In this document: positions 31,223 to 41,336 of the stretch, in pieces
Layout: each line of letters begins with the position of its first letter
Numbering within the stretch: the stretch's first letter is position 1
NCBI RefSeq assembly: GCF_018035235.1
Contig: NZ_WPCV01000004.1
Location: 124,001 to 188,000 of the forward strand
DNA length: 64,000 nucleotides
Direction: 5' to 3'
Source: Citrobacter sp. On2M
GTDB lineage: Bacteria > Pseudomonadota > Gammaproteobacteria > Enterobacterales > Enterobacteriaceae
The notes under the pieces: generated by a model
Told to the model about the DNA's origin: nothing
Seen by the model: only the letters and a program-made list of their open reading frames with translations
The model's database searches: none
Program-made: the position numbers and the translations under genes

Positions 31223-32518
31223 TCAGAGTTTATGTTCGAGCGGCTGATAATCCCGGCTCAACCGGATAAACAGCATTGCTGTAGCGGCGAGTCCGCAAAG
31301 TGCCGCACACATCAGCCACCATCCTGGTGAACTTTTATCCCCGGTTAGCTGGACCAGCGCTGTGGATATAACGGGTGTAAGGCCGCCAAAAATAGCTGTG
31401 GCAAGGCTGAATGCCAGTGAAAAACCCACTGTACGGACGTAGACAGGCATCACCTCGGTGAGTGCGGCAACCATTGCCCCGTTGTACATACCAAAAAAGA
31501 ACGAAAACCAAAGCAGAACCAGTGTCATGCGCGTGAAATCTGGCGCGGCGGTGAGCCAGTGCATTACCGGCCAGGTGGTGATCAGTGCAAGTACAGTTAT
31601 ACCCATCAGCACCGGACGACGACCAATTCGGTCAGAAATCGCTCCGCCAATCGGCAGCCAGATAAAGTTAGAAATACCGACCAGCATAGTGACTACCAGG
31701 CTGTCGCGCGCGCTCAGGTGGAGTACAGCCCTGCCGTAGGTCGGGGTATAGACGGTGATGAAGTAAAACGTCGTTGTGGTCATCGCCACCAGCAGCGTGC
31801 CTGCAGCGATGAGACGCCAGTTTTTGACGATAGTGGTGAAAATTTCCCTGGTGTCGGGACGGTGCGTGCGTTGTAAAAATGCCTCGGTTTCCTGCAGCGA
31901 GCGGCGGAGCACGAAGATCAAAGGAATAATCATGCAACCAATAAAAAAGGGAATGCGCCAGCCCCATTCCGAGATCTCATCATGTCCCAGGGTGGCGTTC
32001 AGGCCATAACCAATCAGCGCCGCCACCACAATGGCGACCTGTTGACTGGCGGATTGCCAGCTGGTGTAGAAGCCTTTATTGCCAGGCGTGGCGATTTCAG
32101 AAAGATAAACTGAGACGCCGCCTAACTCCACGCCTGCAGAAAATCCCTGTAATAATCGTCCAAGTAATACCAGCACGGGAGCCAGCAGACCAATACTGTG
32201 ATAGCCGGGTACCAGGGCAATCAGCAGAGTACCGCAGCCCATAATCGCCAGCGTTACCATCAGACCTTTACGACGACCAATTCTGTCGATGTAAGCACCC
32301 AGTACAATGGCACCAACGGGTCGCATTAAGAAACCCGAGCCAAAAACGGCGAAAGTTAACATTAGCCCGGCAAATTCACTCTCCGCGGGAAAGAAGGTCT
32401 TTGCGATATAGGTGGCGTAAAACCCGAACAGAAAAAAGTCGAACTGTTCGAGGAAATTACCGCTGGTTACCCGCAGTATTGCGCCGAAAGTTCCGGCACG
32501 CGATGGATGTTGTGTCAT
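31223..32518 (-). CDS. tcuC: Tricarballylate/citrate-type proton symporter TcuC
   Basis: TcuC is a major facilitator superfamily transporter of the CitA/metabolite:H+ symporter family that imports tricarballylate. The 431-residue product has twelve predicted membrane helices and the MFS loop motif twice (DRIGRRKG after helix 2 and DRIGRRPV after helix 8). The citrate-family pattern [15 protein letters not shown] lies in helix 4. It is the last gene of the tcuRABC group, 53 bp after tcuB. The CitA family also includes citrate carriers, so substrate assignment rests on the tcuA/tcuB neighbours. Confidence 0.9.
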   Translation of the reverse strand: MTQHPSRAGTFGAILRVTSGNFLEQFDFFLFGFYATYIAKTFFPAESEFAGLMLTFAVFGSGFLMRPVGAIVLGAYIDRIGRRKGLMVTLAIMGCGTLLIALVPGYHSIGLLAPVLVLLGRLLQGFSAGVELGGVSVYLSEIATPGNKGFYTSWQSASQQVAIVVAALIGYGLNATLGHDEISEWGWRIPFFIGCMIIPLIFVLRRSLQETEAFLQRTHRPDTREIFTTIVKNWRLIAAGTLLVAMTTTTFYFITVYTPTYGRAVLHLSARDSLVVTMLVGISNFIWLPIGGAISDRIGRRPVLMGITVLALITTWPVMHWLTAAPDFTRMTLVLLWFSFFFGMYNGAMVAALTEVMPVYVRTVGFSLAFSLATAIFGGLTPVISTALVQLTGDKSSPGWWLMCAALCGLAATAMLFIRLSRDYQPLEHKL

Positions 32519-32571
32519 TGGGTTTGCTCCACTGTCTTATCATAATATTTATAGAGGTAAGAGTGTGCGGG

Positions 32572-33711
32572 TTAGTTGTCTGTGATCCCCGCCTGTTTGC
32601 CGCGCCGTTTCTCAATCGCCCACTTGAGTAAGGCTGCGCAGCGGTAAAATCCATGGGCAAATTTTCCGTAAGGAATGGTCAGAAAGAGCGCCATGACCAC
32701 GCCGAGGTGAATGGCGAGTAAAACAGCCATCCATGACGTGTCTCTTCCCGCCAGAAGCGCTAAACCGGTCAGACTGGTCAGCAGCAGCAGTAAAATAAAA
32801 CCGCGATCCATCGGTTTTTGCCGTGCGTCGCCATGCAGCGGTGAGCGCTTAACGTTCAGCCATAACAAACCCGCTGGGCCGATAATCAGGCCAATACCGC
32901 CTAATGTGCCCAATATTACCGGCACGCTGAGGAACGGATAGGGCGCTTCAATACCTGCGAAATAGTGATAGCCCGTCGCCACCACGGTGGCGGCAAAGCA
33001 GAGCATAAAACCGTAGAAGGTAAAGTGATGGTAACGGCGGCGCATCAGGGTGAAGGCATCATCTGCTTCGTTACACCCTTTGCCGTGCCCACCATCGAGA
33101 TATTTCAGCGTCAGCGCATTGTGTGAGGCTTCAGCAATGTCGGTGGAAAGCGGTATTCCCGGAGAAATTTCGCGCCAGAATCGGATAACGCCCGCCATTA
33201 GCAGAACGATTGCCAGAATAAAGACTGAACCAAACATCCAGGCCAGCAGGTTATGCGGGAAAATTTGATAGAAATCACCGGCCAGTGGAGGATGGAGTAA
33301 CGAGCCCTTTAACCCCATGGCGAGAAGTAAAAACAGGATCAGACCGAAAACCAGTGCCAGCGTCACGGTGACGCCAGCACGACGATAAAGCGCACCCAAG
33401 GCGGCGGGTTGTGCGTAGTGCTGATAGGTTTCCAGCCGGACTTCCGCCATTGCCTTCGGCACGTTGATGGCAAATTCATGAGGCGGGGCATACTGACACG
33501 CGTGCAGGCAGGCGCCGCAGTTATGGCACAGGTTCGCCAGATAGTTGATATCCGCTTTACCGAATTCCAGACGCTGCGTCATTGCCGGGAACACGGCGCA
33601 AAATCCTTCACAATAGCGGCAGGCGTTACACACCTGCATCACACGTTCAACTTCAGCTTCCGACTCGGTGATGATTTGCGCGTCGATGATCAATTTCTCA
33701 AGCTGTTTCAT
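32572..33711 (-). CDS. tcuB: Tricarballylate oxidation electron-transfer protein TcuB
   Basis: TcuB reoxidises the flavin of TcuA and passes electrons to the membrane quinone pool. From 33711 ([12 protein letters not shown]) it has 379 residues. The N-terminal part holds two ferredoxin-like cysteine clusters ([11 protein letters not shown] near residue 28 and [11 protein letters not shown] near residue 65), each with a CxxCxxC core. The C-terminal half has about six membrane helices with histidines that may bind heme. It overlaps the 3' end of tcuA by 14 bp. An upstream in-frame start at 33819 is rejected because it lies deep in tcuA. Confidence 0.93.
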   Translation of the reverse strand: MKQLEKLIIDAQIITESEAEVERVMQVCNACRYCEGFCAVFPAMTQRLEFGKADINYLANLCHNCGACLHACQYAPPHEFAINVPKAMAEVRLETYQHYAQPAALGALYRRAGVTVTLALVFGLILFLLLAMGLKGSLLHPPLAGDFYQIFPHNLLAWMFGSVFILAIVLLMAGVIRFWREISPGIPLSTDIAEASHNALTLKYLDGGHGKGCNEADDAFTLMRRRYHHFTFYGFMLCFAATVVATGYHYFAGIEAPYPFLSVPVILGTLGGIGLIIGPAGLLWLNVKRSPLHGDARQKPMDRGFILLLLLTSLTGLALLAGRDTSWMAVLLAIHLGVVMALFLTIPYGKFAHGFYRCAALLKWAIEKRRGKQAGITDN

Positions 33712-35101
33712 AACGTACCTCCTTCTGTGCTGCCAGAGCAGCCTCCTTTCCGGCAATGCGGCCAAAAGTGGTGCCGATCGACATCCCCACGCCTGCGGTG
33801 TAGCCCTTGCCCAGCACATTGCCTGCCATCATCTCTCCGGCGACGAACAGGTTGCGGCTTGGAAGCCCTGCAAAGTGTACGGCAGCGCGTTCATTCACTT
33901 TCAATCCGAGATAGGTGAAGGTGATCCCTGGCCGCAGGGCATACCCGTAGTAAGGCGGCTGGTCCAGCGGTCGCGCCCAGTGTGTCTTTGCGGGGGCTAA
34001 CGCTTTCGTCGTGCAGTTATCCAGAATGGTATGGTCGAAATGGCCTGGCTGGCAGGCGTTGTTATACTGCGTTACGGTGTGGGTAAAACGTTCAGCATTG
34101 AGACCCAACTGATGCGCCAGATCCGCCAGCGTATTGGCCTGTGCGCCAGGAAAGACCGGTGGCATGAAGTGGCCGATGGCCTTACTGTCGATAATGGAGT
34201 AACCAATCTGCCCTGGCTGTTGGGCGACCAGTCGTCCCCAGATGGCGTAGCGTTTGGGCCAGAAATCTTCGCCTTCATCATAAAAACGCTCAGCGTCACG
34301 GTTGACGACAATGCCAAGCGAAACGCAGTCCACGCGGGTGCAAATTCCGCCGTCATATAATGGTGCTCTGGCATCAATGGCTACACAGTGTGACTGGGAG
34401 GGGTCGCCGATGATGTCCGCCCCGGCGTCGATCATAAATTTGAGCAGTACGCCCTGATTAAAGCGTGTGCCGCGAATCAGGAAGTTATCCGCAGGCCACT
34501 CACCGCGTTCATTTTCCCCCCAGGCTTCACGTAGCCATTCGCGGTTTGATTCAAACCCGCCAGCGGCAAGCACGCAGGATTTCGCTGTAATACGCTCTTT
34601 GCCCGCCAGCGCCGCCACGAATTCGCCGTTATGCAGTTCAAGCGCCTGTACCGGGGTGTTATAGCGGATTTGCACACCTAACTTTTCTGCGCTGCGATAA
34701 TAGGCATTCACGAGGGCTTTCCCGCCGCCCATAAAAAAGGCGTTGGTTCGCGCCACGTGTAAAGCGCCAGAGAGGGGAGGTTGAAAATTCACGCCGTGTC
34801 GGCGCATCCAGTCGCGGCATTGTGAAGAGGTGCGGATCACCAGACGTGCCAGGGCTTCGTTGGTATTGCCCTCCGTGACGCGCTGCAGATCCTGCCAATA
34901 CTCCTCTTCAGGATAGCTTTCCACCAGCACATCCTGCGGCGCATCATGCATACAGCGCAGATTACGCGTGTGTTGGGAGTTTCCCCCGCGCCATTCCCGG
35001 GGGGCTGCTTCGAGCAGGAGTACCGAAGCTCCTTGCTCCCGGGCGGTTAGGGCAGCACATAACGCGGCATTGCCACCGCCAATCACCAGAACGTCAACCA
35101 T
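33698..35101 (-). CDS. tcuA: Tricarballylate dehydrogenase TcuA
   Basis: TcuA is an FAD enzyme related to fumarate reductase flavoproteins that oxidises tricarballylate to cis-aconitate, which then enters the TCA cycle. The chosen start at 35101 ([17 protein letters not shown]) has GGAG eight bases upstream and gives 467 residues, the Salmonella length; an in-frame ATG six codons earlier has poorer support. The FAD fold GGGNAA is at residues 8-13 and a family segment [11 protein letters not shown] near residue 40. The C-terminal [20 protein letters not shown] closes the FAD site. It starts 97 bp after tcuR. Confidence 0.94.
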   Translation of the reverse strand: MVDVLVIGGGNAALCAALTAREQGASVLLLEAAPREWRGGNSQHTRNLRCMHDAPQDVLVESYPEEEYWQDLQRVTEGNTNEALARLVIRTSSQCRDWMRRHGVNFQPPLSGALHVARTNAFFMGGGKALVNAYYRSAEKLGVQIRYNTPVQALELHNGEFVAALAGKERITAKSCVLAAGGFESNREWLREAWGENERGEWPADNFLIRGTRFNQGVLLKFMIDAGADIIGDPSQSHCVAIDARAPLYDGGICTRVDCVSLGIVVNRDAERFYDEGEDFWPKRYAIWGRLVAQQPGQIGYSIIDSKAIGHFMPPVFPGAQANTLADLAHQLGLNAERFTHTVTQYNNACQPGHFDHTILDNCTTKALAPAKTHWARPLDQPPYYGYALRPGITFTYLGLKVNERAAVHFAGLPSRNLFVAGEMMAGNVLGKGYTAGVGMSIGTTFGRIAGKEAALAAQKEVRYETA

Positions 35102-35198
35102 CGTATACTCCATTACCATTTAACTAATTGTTAAATTTGTAATTGAAATGTATACGTGCAGCTTGTGCGGGCGCTATAACGCAGTGCTAAAGGGGGTT

Positions 35199-36125
35199 TT
35201 AGTTATTGTAAAGGATAGCGCCAGGCCAGCGTCCCGCTTCTACCAGTTGATGCATCACTTTCGTCAGCACCACGCGGGCTGCGAGCCCCGCCGGGGTGAG
35301 TTCATCGTCAGAGAGGCTGACCAGAAAGTTGGGGCGACTCAGTATTGGATTATGGACGCCGATCACTCTTAGCGTCTCTTTATCGAGATGGGAAATTGCC
35401 GCGCCGGGCTGGAGAGTAGCGCCGATCCCACTGCGAACGGCGCGCATTAGTAGCGCCAGACCATCAATTTCTGTTGCGATCTCAATGCGTAGCGCGTGTT
35501 CCTGACAAATCGCTTCCAGTCTGCCGCGCAGACCGTGGCCTGGGCTAGGCATTATCAATGGAATATGTGCCAATTGGGCTGGAGCAATATTGTCATCAGT
35601 AATATCAGCCAGTAAAGCATGAGTGCCAATTAAAAACAGCCGCTCTTCGAGAATCGGTCTGGCGCTCCAGCGCAGGAGCTTTTCTTTTTGAAACACAACG
35701 GCCAGGTCAATCTGACGAGTGCTGATCATTCGTTCCAGGTTACCAGAGAGGCTTTCCACCACATGCAGACGGACATCACTATAGGTCTCTCGCATGGCGT
35801 TGATAAAAGGCATGCCGAGAATGGAAGCGGTACTGGGGGCCATGCCGACGCTGACGTGTCCGGAAAGGCGGGATTCTCGTGCGGCGAGGATTGCATCGTC
35901 TGCGTGACGGAGCGCCAGCTGCGCCTGGGCGTAAAATGCCAGCCCGGCACTGGTGGGCGTCACGCCACGCGAGGTGCGTTGCAGCAGGCGAATAGCAAGT
36001 TCATTTTCCAGGCGGGACATTTGCTGGCTGAGTGCCGAAACCCCAATATTGAGATCGAGCGCCGCACTACCCATGCTGCCAGTTTCGACAATGCGAACAA
36101 AATAACGTAGCTGGCGAAGTTCCAT
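35199..36125 (-). CDS. tcuR: LysR-type regulator TcuR
   Basis: TcuR is the LysR-family activator of the tcu genes in Salmonella, responding to tricarballylate. From 36125 (MELRQLRYFVRIVETGSMG) it has 308 residues. The N-terminal winged HTH spans residues 1-60 (AALDLNIGVSALSQQMSRLE), followed by a periplasmic-binding-like effector domain. It lies upstream of tcuA in the same direction, so tcuR and tcuABC could share a message, though the 97-bp gap before tcuA may hold a separate promoter. Confidence 0.9.
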   Translation of the reverse strand: MELRQLRYFVRIVETGSMGSAALDLNIGVSALSQQMSRLENELAIRLLQRTSRGVTPTSAGLAFYAQAQLALRHADDAILAARESRLSGHVSVGMAPSTASILGMPFINAMRETYSDVRLHVVESLSGNLERMISTRQIDLAVVFQKEKLLRWSARPILEERLFLIGTHALLADITDDNIAPAQLAHIPLIMPSPGHGLRGRLEAICQEHALRIEIATEIDGLALLMRAVRSGIGATLQPGAAISHLDKETLRVIGVHNPILSRPNFLVSLSDDELTPAGLAARVVLTKVMHQLVEAGRWPGAILYNN

Positions 36126-36211
36126 TTCGATTCTCCGGAAGGGACAATTGATTTTTACATTAAAGCAACACAAGAGTGGAGGGAAGGGGGGAACGGGCTG
36201 AAAACGTGCAT

Positions 36212-36240
36212 AAAAAAAGCCAACCGGATGGTTGGCTTTT
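36212..36240. terminator. Terminator between fur and tcuR
   Basis: AAAAAGCCAACC-GGAT-GGTTGGCTTTT is a strong stem with A-tract and T-tract on both sides. It is 14 bp past the fur stop and isolates fur from tcuR downstream. Confidence 0.92.
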
Positions 36241-36254
36241 CAGAAAGCATCACA

Positions 36255-36701
36255 TTACTTGCCGTCGTGCGCGTGCTCATCTTCGCGACAATCACCTTCG
36301 GCGCAGTGACCGTAAAGATACAGGCTATGGTTGGTTAAACGAATACCATGTTTAGCCGCAATCTCACGCTGGCGCGCTTCGATGGAATCATCGCTGAACT
36401 CGACCACTTTGCCGCAGTCGAGGCAAATGAGGTGATCGTGATGATGCTGTTGAGTCAGTTCGAAGACGGATTTACCACCTTCAAAATTATGGCGGGTCAC
36501 GATACCGGCATCATCAAACTGGTTCAGCACGCGATACACGGTCGCCAGACCAATTTCTTCACCCATATCGATCAGGCGTTTGTACAAGTCTTCCGCACTG
36601 ACGTGATGGTTATCCGGTTCCTGAAGAACTTCCAGAATTTTTAAACGAGGAAGCGTTACTTTCAGGCCAGCCTTCTTTAATGCGGTATTGTTGTCAGTCA
36701 T
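36255..36701 (-). CDS. fur: Ferric uptake regulator Fur
   Basis: Fur is the iron-responsive repressor of siderophore and iron-uptake genes. The 148-residue product starts MTDNNTALKKAGLKVTLPRL and is nearly identical to E. coli Fur. The DNA-binding wing-helix is in residues 1-82. The metal region carries HHHDHLICLDCG (Cys93, Cys96) and the C-terminal pair in HCAEGDC. The reading frame overlaps the end of uof by eight bases, and translation is coupled to it in E. coli, where RyhB acts on uof to lower Fur. Confidence 0.99.
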   Translation of the reverse strand: MTDNNTALKKAGLKVTLPRLKILEVLQEPDNHHVSAEDLYKRLIDMGEEIGLATVYRVLNQFDDAGIVTRHNFEGGKSVFELTQQHHHDHLICLDCGKVVEFSDDSIEARQREIAAKHGIRLTNHSLYLYGHCAEGDCREDEHAHDGK

Positions 36702-36780
36702 GCGGAATCTGTCCTGTAGCTAAACGATTCACTTCATTAACAGAAGTGACAGAAATTGCACTTGAGATAATGCGATTCAT
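36694..36780 (-). CDS. uof: Uof, leader peptide coupled to fur
   Basis: A 28-codon frame begins at the ATG at 36780 (MNRIISSAISVTSVNEVN...) and stops at TGA inside the fur start region, in the same arrangement and length as E. coli uof. Translation of uof enables fur translation, and the sRNA RyhB represses fur through uof. It is too short for usual gene callers. Confidence 0.85.
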   Translation of the reverse strand: MNRIISSAISVTSVNEVNRLATGQIPHD

Positions 36781-36784
36781 TATA
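36766..36784. promoter_or_regulatory. Fur box at the uof start
   Basis: GATAATGCGATTCATTATA matches the 19-bp Fur consensus GATAATGATAATCATTATC at 15 positions. It overlaps the uof start codon and fits Fur autoregulation. Confidence 0.6.
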
Positions 36785-36990
36785 GAACTGCCATGGCTAA
36801 ATGAAAACTGCAAGTCTCTGGCAAATATTGTTAATCAAAACGTGGTATCGCCGACAAACACACTGTGCAACACCCGATTGGCATCCAGCCATTGTACAGG
36901 GTCAGACGGAAAAGTTACAAATTTGTAGCAATTATTTTGATTGGTTTTATCTATTGATGCGGCGCAGATAGAAATCTACGCCGTACAAAA

Positions 36991-37521
36991 TCAGGCATTG
37001 ATGATTTCGTCGAGGTGCAGCTCTTCAGAGATCTGCTTAACCCATTTTTCTACGCGCTCTGCGGTCAGCTCAGGCTGACGGTCTTCATCGATAGCCAGCC
37101 CGACAAAGTGGTCGTCGTCAGCCAGACCTTTGGACGCTTCAAAGTGATAACCTGCAGTCGGCCAGTGACCAACGATGGTTGCGCCGCGCGGTTCGATGAT
37201 GTCGCGAATGGTACCTAACGCGTCGCAGAAGTATTCTGCGTAATCTTCCTGGTCGCCGCAGCCGAACAATGCAACCAGTTTACCGTTAAAATCAATGTCT
37301 TCGAGGGTAGGGAAGAAATCGTCCCAGTCACACTGTGCTTCACCGTAGTACCAGGTTGGAATGCCAAGCAGCAGAATGTCATACCCTTCGAGATCTTCTT
37401 TGCTGCTTTTTGCAATGTCATGAACGTCGGCAACGTCTTTACCAAGCTGTTTTTGAATCATTTTTGCGATATTTTCGGTGTTACCGGTGTCGCTGCCGAA
37501 AAAGATGCCAGTGATTGCCAT
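36991..37521 (-). CDS. fldA: Flavodoxin 1 FldA
   Basis: FldA is the essential FMN electron carrier that serves enzymes such as the IspG/IspH isoprenoid steps, biotin synthase and methionine synthase reactivation. From 37521 ([20 protein letters not shown]) it has 176 residues. The phosphate-binding loop GSDTGNTE is at residues 9-16, and the flavin-stacking residues are in IPTWYYGE and [11 protein letters not shown]. The chain is highly acidic. It lies between ybfE and fur, all on the minus strand. Confidence 0.98.
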   Translation of the reverse strand: MAITGIFFGSDTGNTENIAKMIQKQLGKDVADVHDIAKSSKEDLEGYDILLLGIPTWYYGEAQCDWDDFFPTLEDIDFNGKLVALFGCGDQEDYAEYFCDALGTIRDIIEPRGATIVGHWPTAGYHFEASKGLADDDHFVGLAIDEDRQPELTAERVEKWVKQISEELHLDEIINA

Positions 37522-37676
37522 GAGTAAAATAACCTCTTGAAACTTATTGAAATGGTGGTGGCGCATTGCCCACGGATAAGGGCAATCATAGCAGAACAGT
37601 CAGGCATGCGGAAACAGCAAACACACAGGACTGCACTCTGTGCTACACGATTTATGATTTAGAGCAGAAATTCAGA

Positions 37677-37964
37677 CTATGCCTGATCGCGCAACGCGCT
37701 GAGTTGGGTCATCAGCATCTCTTCGATGAGTTCACTGCGACTCATGTTGCGCGCCTCGGCCAGCTCGTTCAGAGCGTCAACGGCATCAGCGTTCAGTTTC
37801 AGTTCGACACGCTTAAGCCCGCGAACTTTATCGCGTTTAAGCTGATTACGTTTGTTAATACGTAACTGTTCATCACGCGAGAGCGGATTAGTTTTGGGTC
37901 GTCCCGGGCGACGCTCCTGCGCGAACAGATCTAATGTCGTACGGTCCGTTTGTTCTTTGGCCAT
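37677..37964 (-). CDS. ybfE: LexA-regulated protein YbfE
   Basis: YbfE is a small CopB/ribbon-helix-helix-like protein of unknown function induced in the SOS response in E. coli. From the ATG at 37964 (MAKEQTDRTTLDLFAQE) it has 95 residues: a basic N-terminal half rich in Arg/Lys and a C-terminal motif VELKLNADAVDALNELAE...MSRSELIEEML typical of ribbon-helix-helix repressors. A longer frame from 38075 has no conserved start. A LexA box lies 117 bp upstream. Confidence 0.88.
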   Translation of the reverse strand: MAKEQTDRTTLDLFAQERRPGRPKTNPLSRDEQLRINKRNQLKRDKVRGLKRVELKLNADAVDALNELAEARNMSRSELIEEMLMTQLSALRDQA

Positions 37965-38080
37965 GATCTTGGTGACTTCGGGGAAACAATCAGCCAGGCG
38001 TCTGCCCGGATGGATAGCGCGCCATAATACATCAGCAGGGGAGACACGCCAACGTCCACGCGCGTAATCGCGCACAGACG

Positions 38081-38096
38081 CTGAGTTTTTAATCAG
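38081..38096. promoter_or_regulatory. LexA (SOS) box upstream of ybfE
   Basis: CTG-AGTTTTTAAT-CAG matches the LexA consensus CTG-N10-CAG with an AT-rich centre. It overlaps the stop codon of upstream ybfF and lies in the right place to control ybfE. Confidence 0.8.
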
Positions 38097-38866
38097 TTAG
38101 CCTGTTCATTCAGATAACGACGGATGGCGCGCAGCACCGCCTCCGGTTTTTCTGCATGCACCCAATGCCCGGCACCTGCTATAACGTGCGCCCGAGCCTG
38201 CGGGAATTGCGCCAGCAGCTGGTCACGATACGCTTCGGTAACATACGGTGAATTGCCACCCGGGATAAACAGCGCCGGGTGCTCCCATGCCGGAATGGTC
38301 TCCCAACCGACGATATGAGGATATTGATCCCACAGCACAGGAACATTAAAGCGCCACTCGCCGTCAACAAAGGATTTCAGCAGAAACTGGATCACACCTT
38401 CTTCTTGCAGGTGCTGACGCATAACGCTCGCCGCCTGCTGACGTGAAGAGGATTGCGCGTCAGTTACCGCGTTAATGGCAGCAAAAATCTTATCGTGGCG
38501 GCGAACATGGTAGTCAACGGGAGCAATGTCGATGGCGACCAGCCGTTCGACACGTTCAGGGGCCAGCGCGGTCAGCGCCATGACGGCTTTGCCACCCATC
38601 GAGTGACCAATAAAGATCGCTTTTTCGATCTGCCGATCGTCCAGCGTATCCAGCAGATCTTGCGCCATAGCCGGATAATTCATCTCAGGTGAACGAGGGG
38701 AGAGGCCATGATTTCGCATATCAACCTGGATGATATCGTGATCGGCCACTAGATCGCGTGCCAGGATCCCGAGGTTATCCAGACTGCCAAACAGGCCGTG
38801 AACCAGGACGATGGGAGAATTATTGTGCAGGTTTTGCGCAGATTGCGCTCGGATATTCAATTTCAT
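38093..38866 (-). CDS. ybfF: Alpha/beta-hydrolase esterase YbfF
   Basis: YbfF is a cytoplasmic esterase (acyl-CoA and short-chain ester activity in E. coli). From 38866 (MKLNIRAQSAQNLHNNS) it has 257 residues. The nucleophile elbow GHSMGG lies near residue 90, the oxyanion segment VLVHGLFGS near residue 20, and the catalytic histidine in GAGHWVHAEKP close to the C-terminus. The upstream frame to 38926 is rejected for lack of conservation. It is divergent from seqA. Confidence 0.95.
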   Translation of the reverse strand: MKLNIRAQSAQNLHNNSPIVLVHGLFGSLDNLGILARDLVADHDIIQVDMRNHGLSPRSPEMNYPAMAQDLLDTLDDRQIEKAIFIGHSMGGKAVMALTALAPERVERLVAIDIAPVDYHVRRHDKIFAAINAVTDAQSSSRQQAASVMRQHLQEEGVIQFLLKSFVDGEWRFNVPVLWDQYPHIVGWETIPAWEHPALFIPGGNSPYVTEAYRDQLLAQFPQARAHVIAGAGHWVHAEKPEAVLRAIRRYLNEQAN

Positions 38867-39059
38867 GGCAAAGTTCTTTTTTTCACACTGACGGGTTAGG
38901 GTATCATGTTGACCATTCTGCCACATGGCTGCAACAACTACGGTTACTCCGAGTTTTGCGTGCCACCAGGCTTGACGCTATCCGCTGTTGGGATTTGCCT
39001 TTACACTACGCGTGTTGACCCAACAACTTGTATTCAGCTAAACACTGCACTGGATTAAG

Positions 39060-39602
39060 ATGAAAACGATTGAAGTTGATGATGAACTCTATAGCTATAT
39101 TGCCAGCCACACCAAGCATATCGGCGAGAGCGCATCCGACATTTTACGGCGTATGTTGAAATTTTCCGCCGCATCACAGCCTGTCATTCCGGTAGTAAAA
39201 GAAGTCCGCGCTGTGCAAGCTGTCGTGGAAGCCAAGCCGGTTAACCCCGTAAAAGATAAAGTGCGCGCGATGCGTGAACTGCTGCTGTCCGACGAATACG
39301 CTGAACAGAAGAAAGCAGTAAATCGCTTTATGCTGGTGCTGTCTACACTCTATTCACTGGATCACAACGCGTTCGCCGAAGCAACGGAATCGTTGCACGG
39401 ACGTACGCGCGTTTATTTTGCAGCGGATGAACAGACGCTGTTGAAAAATGGTAATCAAACCAAACCGAAGCACGTGCCAGGCACGCCGTACTGGGTGATC
39501 ACCAATACCAATACCGGCCGTAAATGCAGCATGGTTGAGCACATCATGCAGTCAATGCAATTCCCTGCGGAATTGATTGAAAAGGTTTGCGGAACAATTT
39601 AA
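39060..39602 (+). CDS. seqA: Replication initiation regulator SeqA
   Basis: SeqA binds hemimethylated GATC sites, sequesters oriC after initiation and organises new DNA behind the fork. The 180-residue product starts MKTIEVDDELYSYIASHTKH, the multimerisation domain (residues 1-35). A linker follows, and the C-terminal DNA-binding domain (from about residue 71) includes LHGRTRVYFAADEQTLLKNG and the GTPYWVITNTNTGRK motif that contacts methylated GATC. It precedes pgm by 24 bp and is co-transcribed with it in E. coli. Confidence 0.98.
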   Translation: MKTIEVDDELYSYIASHTKHIGESASDILRRMLKFSAASQPVIPVVKEVRAVQAVVEAKPVNPVKDKVRAMRELLLSDEYAEQKKAVNRFMLVLSTLYSLDHNAFAEATESLHGRTRVYFAADEQTLLKNGNQTKPKHVPGTPYWVITNTNTGRKCSMVEHIMQSMQFPAELIEKVCGTI

Positions 39603-39626
39603 TCCTTGCATTAGAAGGACCAGGCA

Positions 39627-41267
39627 ATGGCAATCCACAACCGTGCAGGTCAACCTGCGCAACAGAGTGATTTGATTAACGTCGCCCAACTGACGGCACA
39701 GTACTACGTACTGAAACCAACGGCAGGGAACGCTGAGCACGCCGTCAAGTTCGGTACGTCCGGACATCGCGGCAGTGCAGGTCGTCATAGTTTTAACGAG
39801 CCGCATATTCTGGCTATCGCTCAGGCGATTGCTGAAGAGCGTGCGAAAAACGGGATTACTGGCCCGTGCTATGTGGGCAAGGACACCCACGCGTTGTCTG
39901 AACCGGCTTTCATCTCTGTACTGGAAGTGCTGGCGGCGAACGGCGTTGATGTCATCGTGCAGGAAAATAACGGCTTTACGCCAACGCCTGCCGTGTCGAA
40001 TGCAATCCTGGTCCATAATAAAAAAGGCGGCCCGCTGGCTGATGGCATTGTGATCACGCCGTCTCACAACCCGCCGGAAGACGGCGGTATTAAGTACAAT
40101 CCGCCTAACGGTGGTCCGGCTGATACTAATGTTACCAAAGTGGTTGAAGACAGAGCCAACGCGCTGCTGGCCGACGGTCTGCAAGGCGTGAAGCGCATGT
40201 CGCTGGATGCCGCGTTGGCATCCGGTCATGTTAAAGAACAGGATCTGGTGCAGCCTTTCGTGGAAGGGCTGGCTGACATCGTCGACATGGCGGCGATTCA
40301 GAAAGCGGGCCTGACGCTGGGTGTCGATCCGCTGGGCGGTTCCGGTATCGAATACTGGAAGCGTATTGCGAAGCACTACAACCTGAACCTGACTATTGTT
40401 AACGATCACGTTGATCAGACTTTCCGCTTTATGCATCTCGACAAAGACGGTGCGATCCGTATGGACTGCTCCTCCGAGTGCGCGATGGCGGGCCTGCTGG
40501 CGCTGCGCGACAAGTTCGATCTCGCTTTTGCCAACGATCCGGATTACGACCGTCATGGCATCGTCACGCCCGCTGGTCTGATGAACCCGAACCACTACCT
40601 GGCGGTGGCGATTAACTACCTGTTCCAGCACCGTCCACAGTGGGGCAAAGACGTTGCCGTCGGTAAGACGCTGGTTTCTTCGGCGATGATTGACCGCGTG
40701 GTGAATGCTTTAGGGCGTAAACTGGTTGAAGTCCCGGTTGGCTTTAAATGGTTCGTTGACGGTCTGTTTGATGGCAGCTTTGGTTTTGGCGGTGAAGAGA
40801 GTGCGGGTGCCTCTTTCCTGCGTTTCGATGGTACACCGTGGTCAACGGATAAAGACGGCATCATCATGTGTCTGTTGGCGGCTGAAATTACCGCAGTGAC
40901 CGGTAAAAACCCGCAAGAGCACTACAACGAGCTGGCTGCTCGTTTTGGCGCGCCGAGCTACAACCGCCTGCAGGCCAGCGCGACCTCTGCGCAGAAAGCG
41001 GCGCTGTCTAAGCTGTCTCCGGAAATGGTGAGTGCCAGCACGCTTGCGGGTGACCCGATCACCGCACGTCTGACGTCGGCACCGGGTAACGGTGCTTCTA
41101 TCGGTGGTCTGAAAGTGATGACCGACAACGGCTGGTTTGCCGCACGTCCTTCCGGTACAGAAGACGCTTACAAGATCTACTGCGAAAGCTTCCTCGGTGA
41201 AGAGCACCGCAAGCAGATCGAGAAAGAGGCGGTCGAGATTGTCAGCGAAGTGTTGAAAAACGCGTAA
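39627..41267 (+). CDS. pgm: Phosphoglucomutase Pgm
   Basis: Pgm interconverts glucose-1- and glucose-6-phosphate, feeding UDP-glucose, glycogen and LPS precursors. The 546-residue protein has E. coli length. The phosphoserine motif [17 protein letters not shown] carries Ser146, the magnesium loop is in NDPDYDRHG, and the sugar loop [10 protein letters not shown] and phosphate loop [12 protein letters not shown] follow. It shares its operon with seqA. Confidence 0.98.
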   Translation: MAIHNRAGQPAQQSDLINVAQLTAQYYVLKPTAGNAEHAVKFGTSGHRGSAGRHSFNEPHILAIAQAIAEERAKNGITGPCYVGKDTHALSEPAFISVLEVLAANGVDVIVQENNGFTPTPAVSNAILVHNKKGGPLADGIVITPSHNPPEDGGIKYNPPNGGPADTNVTKVVEDRANALLADGLQGVKRMSLDAALASGHVKEQDLVQPFVEGLADIVDMAAIQKAGLTLGVDPLGGSGIEYWKRIAKHYNLNLTIVNDHVDQTFRFMHLDKDGAIRMDCSSECAMAGLLALRDKFDLAFANDPDYDRHGIVTPAGLMNPNHYLAVAINYLFQHRPQWGKDVAVGKTLVSSAMIDRVVNALGRKLVEVPVGFKWFVDGLFDGSFGFGGEESAGASFLRFDGTPWSTDKDGIIMCLLAAEITAVTGKNPQEHYNELAARFGAPSYNRLQASATSAQKAALSKLSPEMVSASTLAGDPITARLTSAPGNGASIGGLKVMTDNGWFAARPSGTEDAYKIYCESFLGEEHRKQIEKEAVEIVSEVLKNA

Positions 41268-41294
41268 GTACTGTTCGCACTGACGCGTTTTATA

Positions 41295-41326
41295 GGCCCG
41301 GTAAGCTAGCGCTACCGGGCTTTTTT
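41295..41326 (+). terminator. pgm terminator
   Basis: GCCCGGTA-AGCTAGCGC-TACCGGGC followed by six T residues forms a strong rho-independent terminator ending the seqA-pgm unit. Confidence 0.93.
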
Positions 41327-41336
41327 GTGCCGATAT

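Noticed and set aside
39552-40631. Minus-strand open frame (359 codons) opposite pgm
   Set aside because: Antisense shadow of pgm with no supporting motif or start signal.
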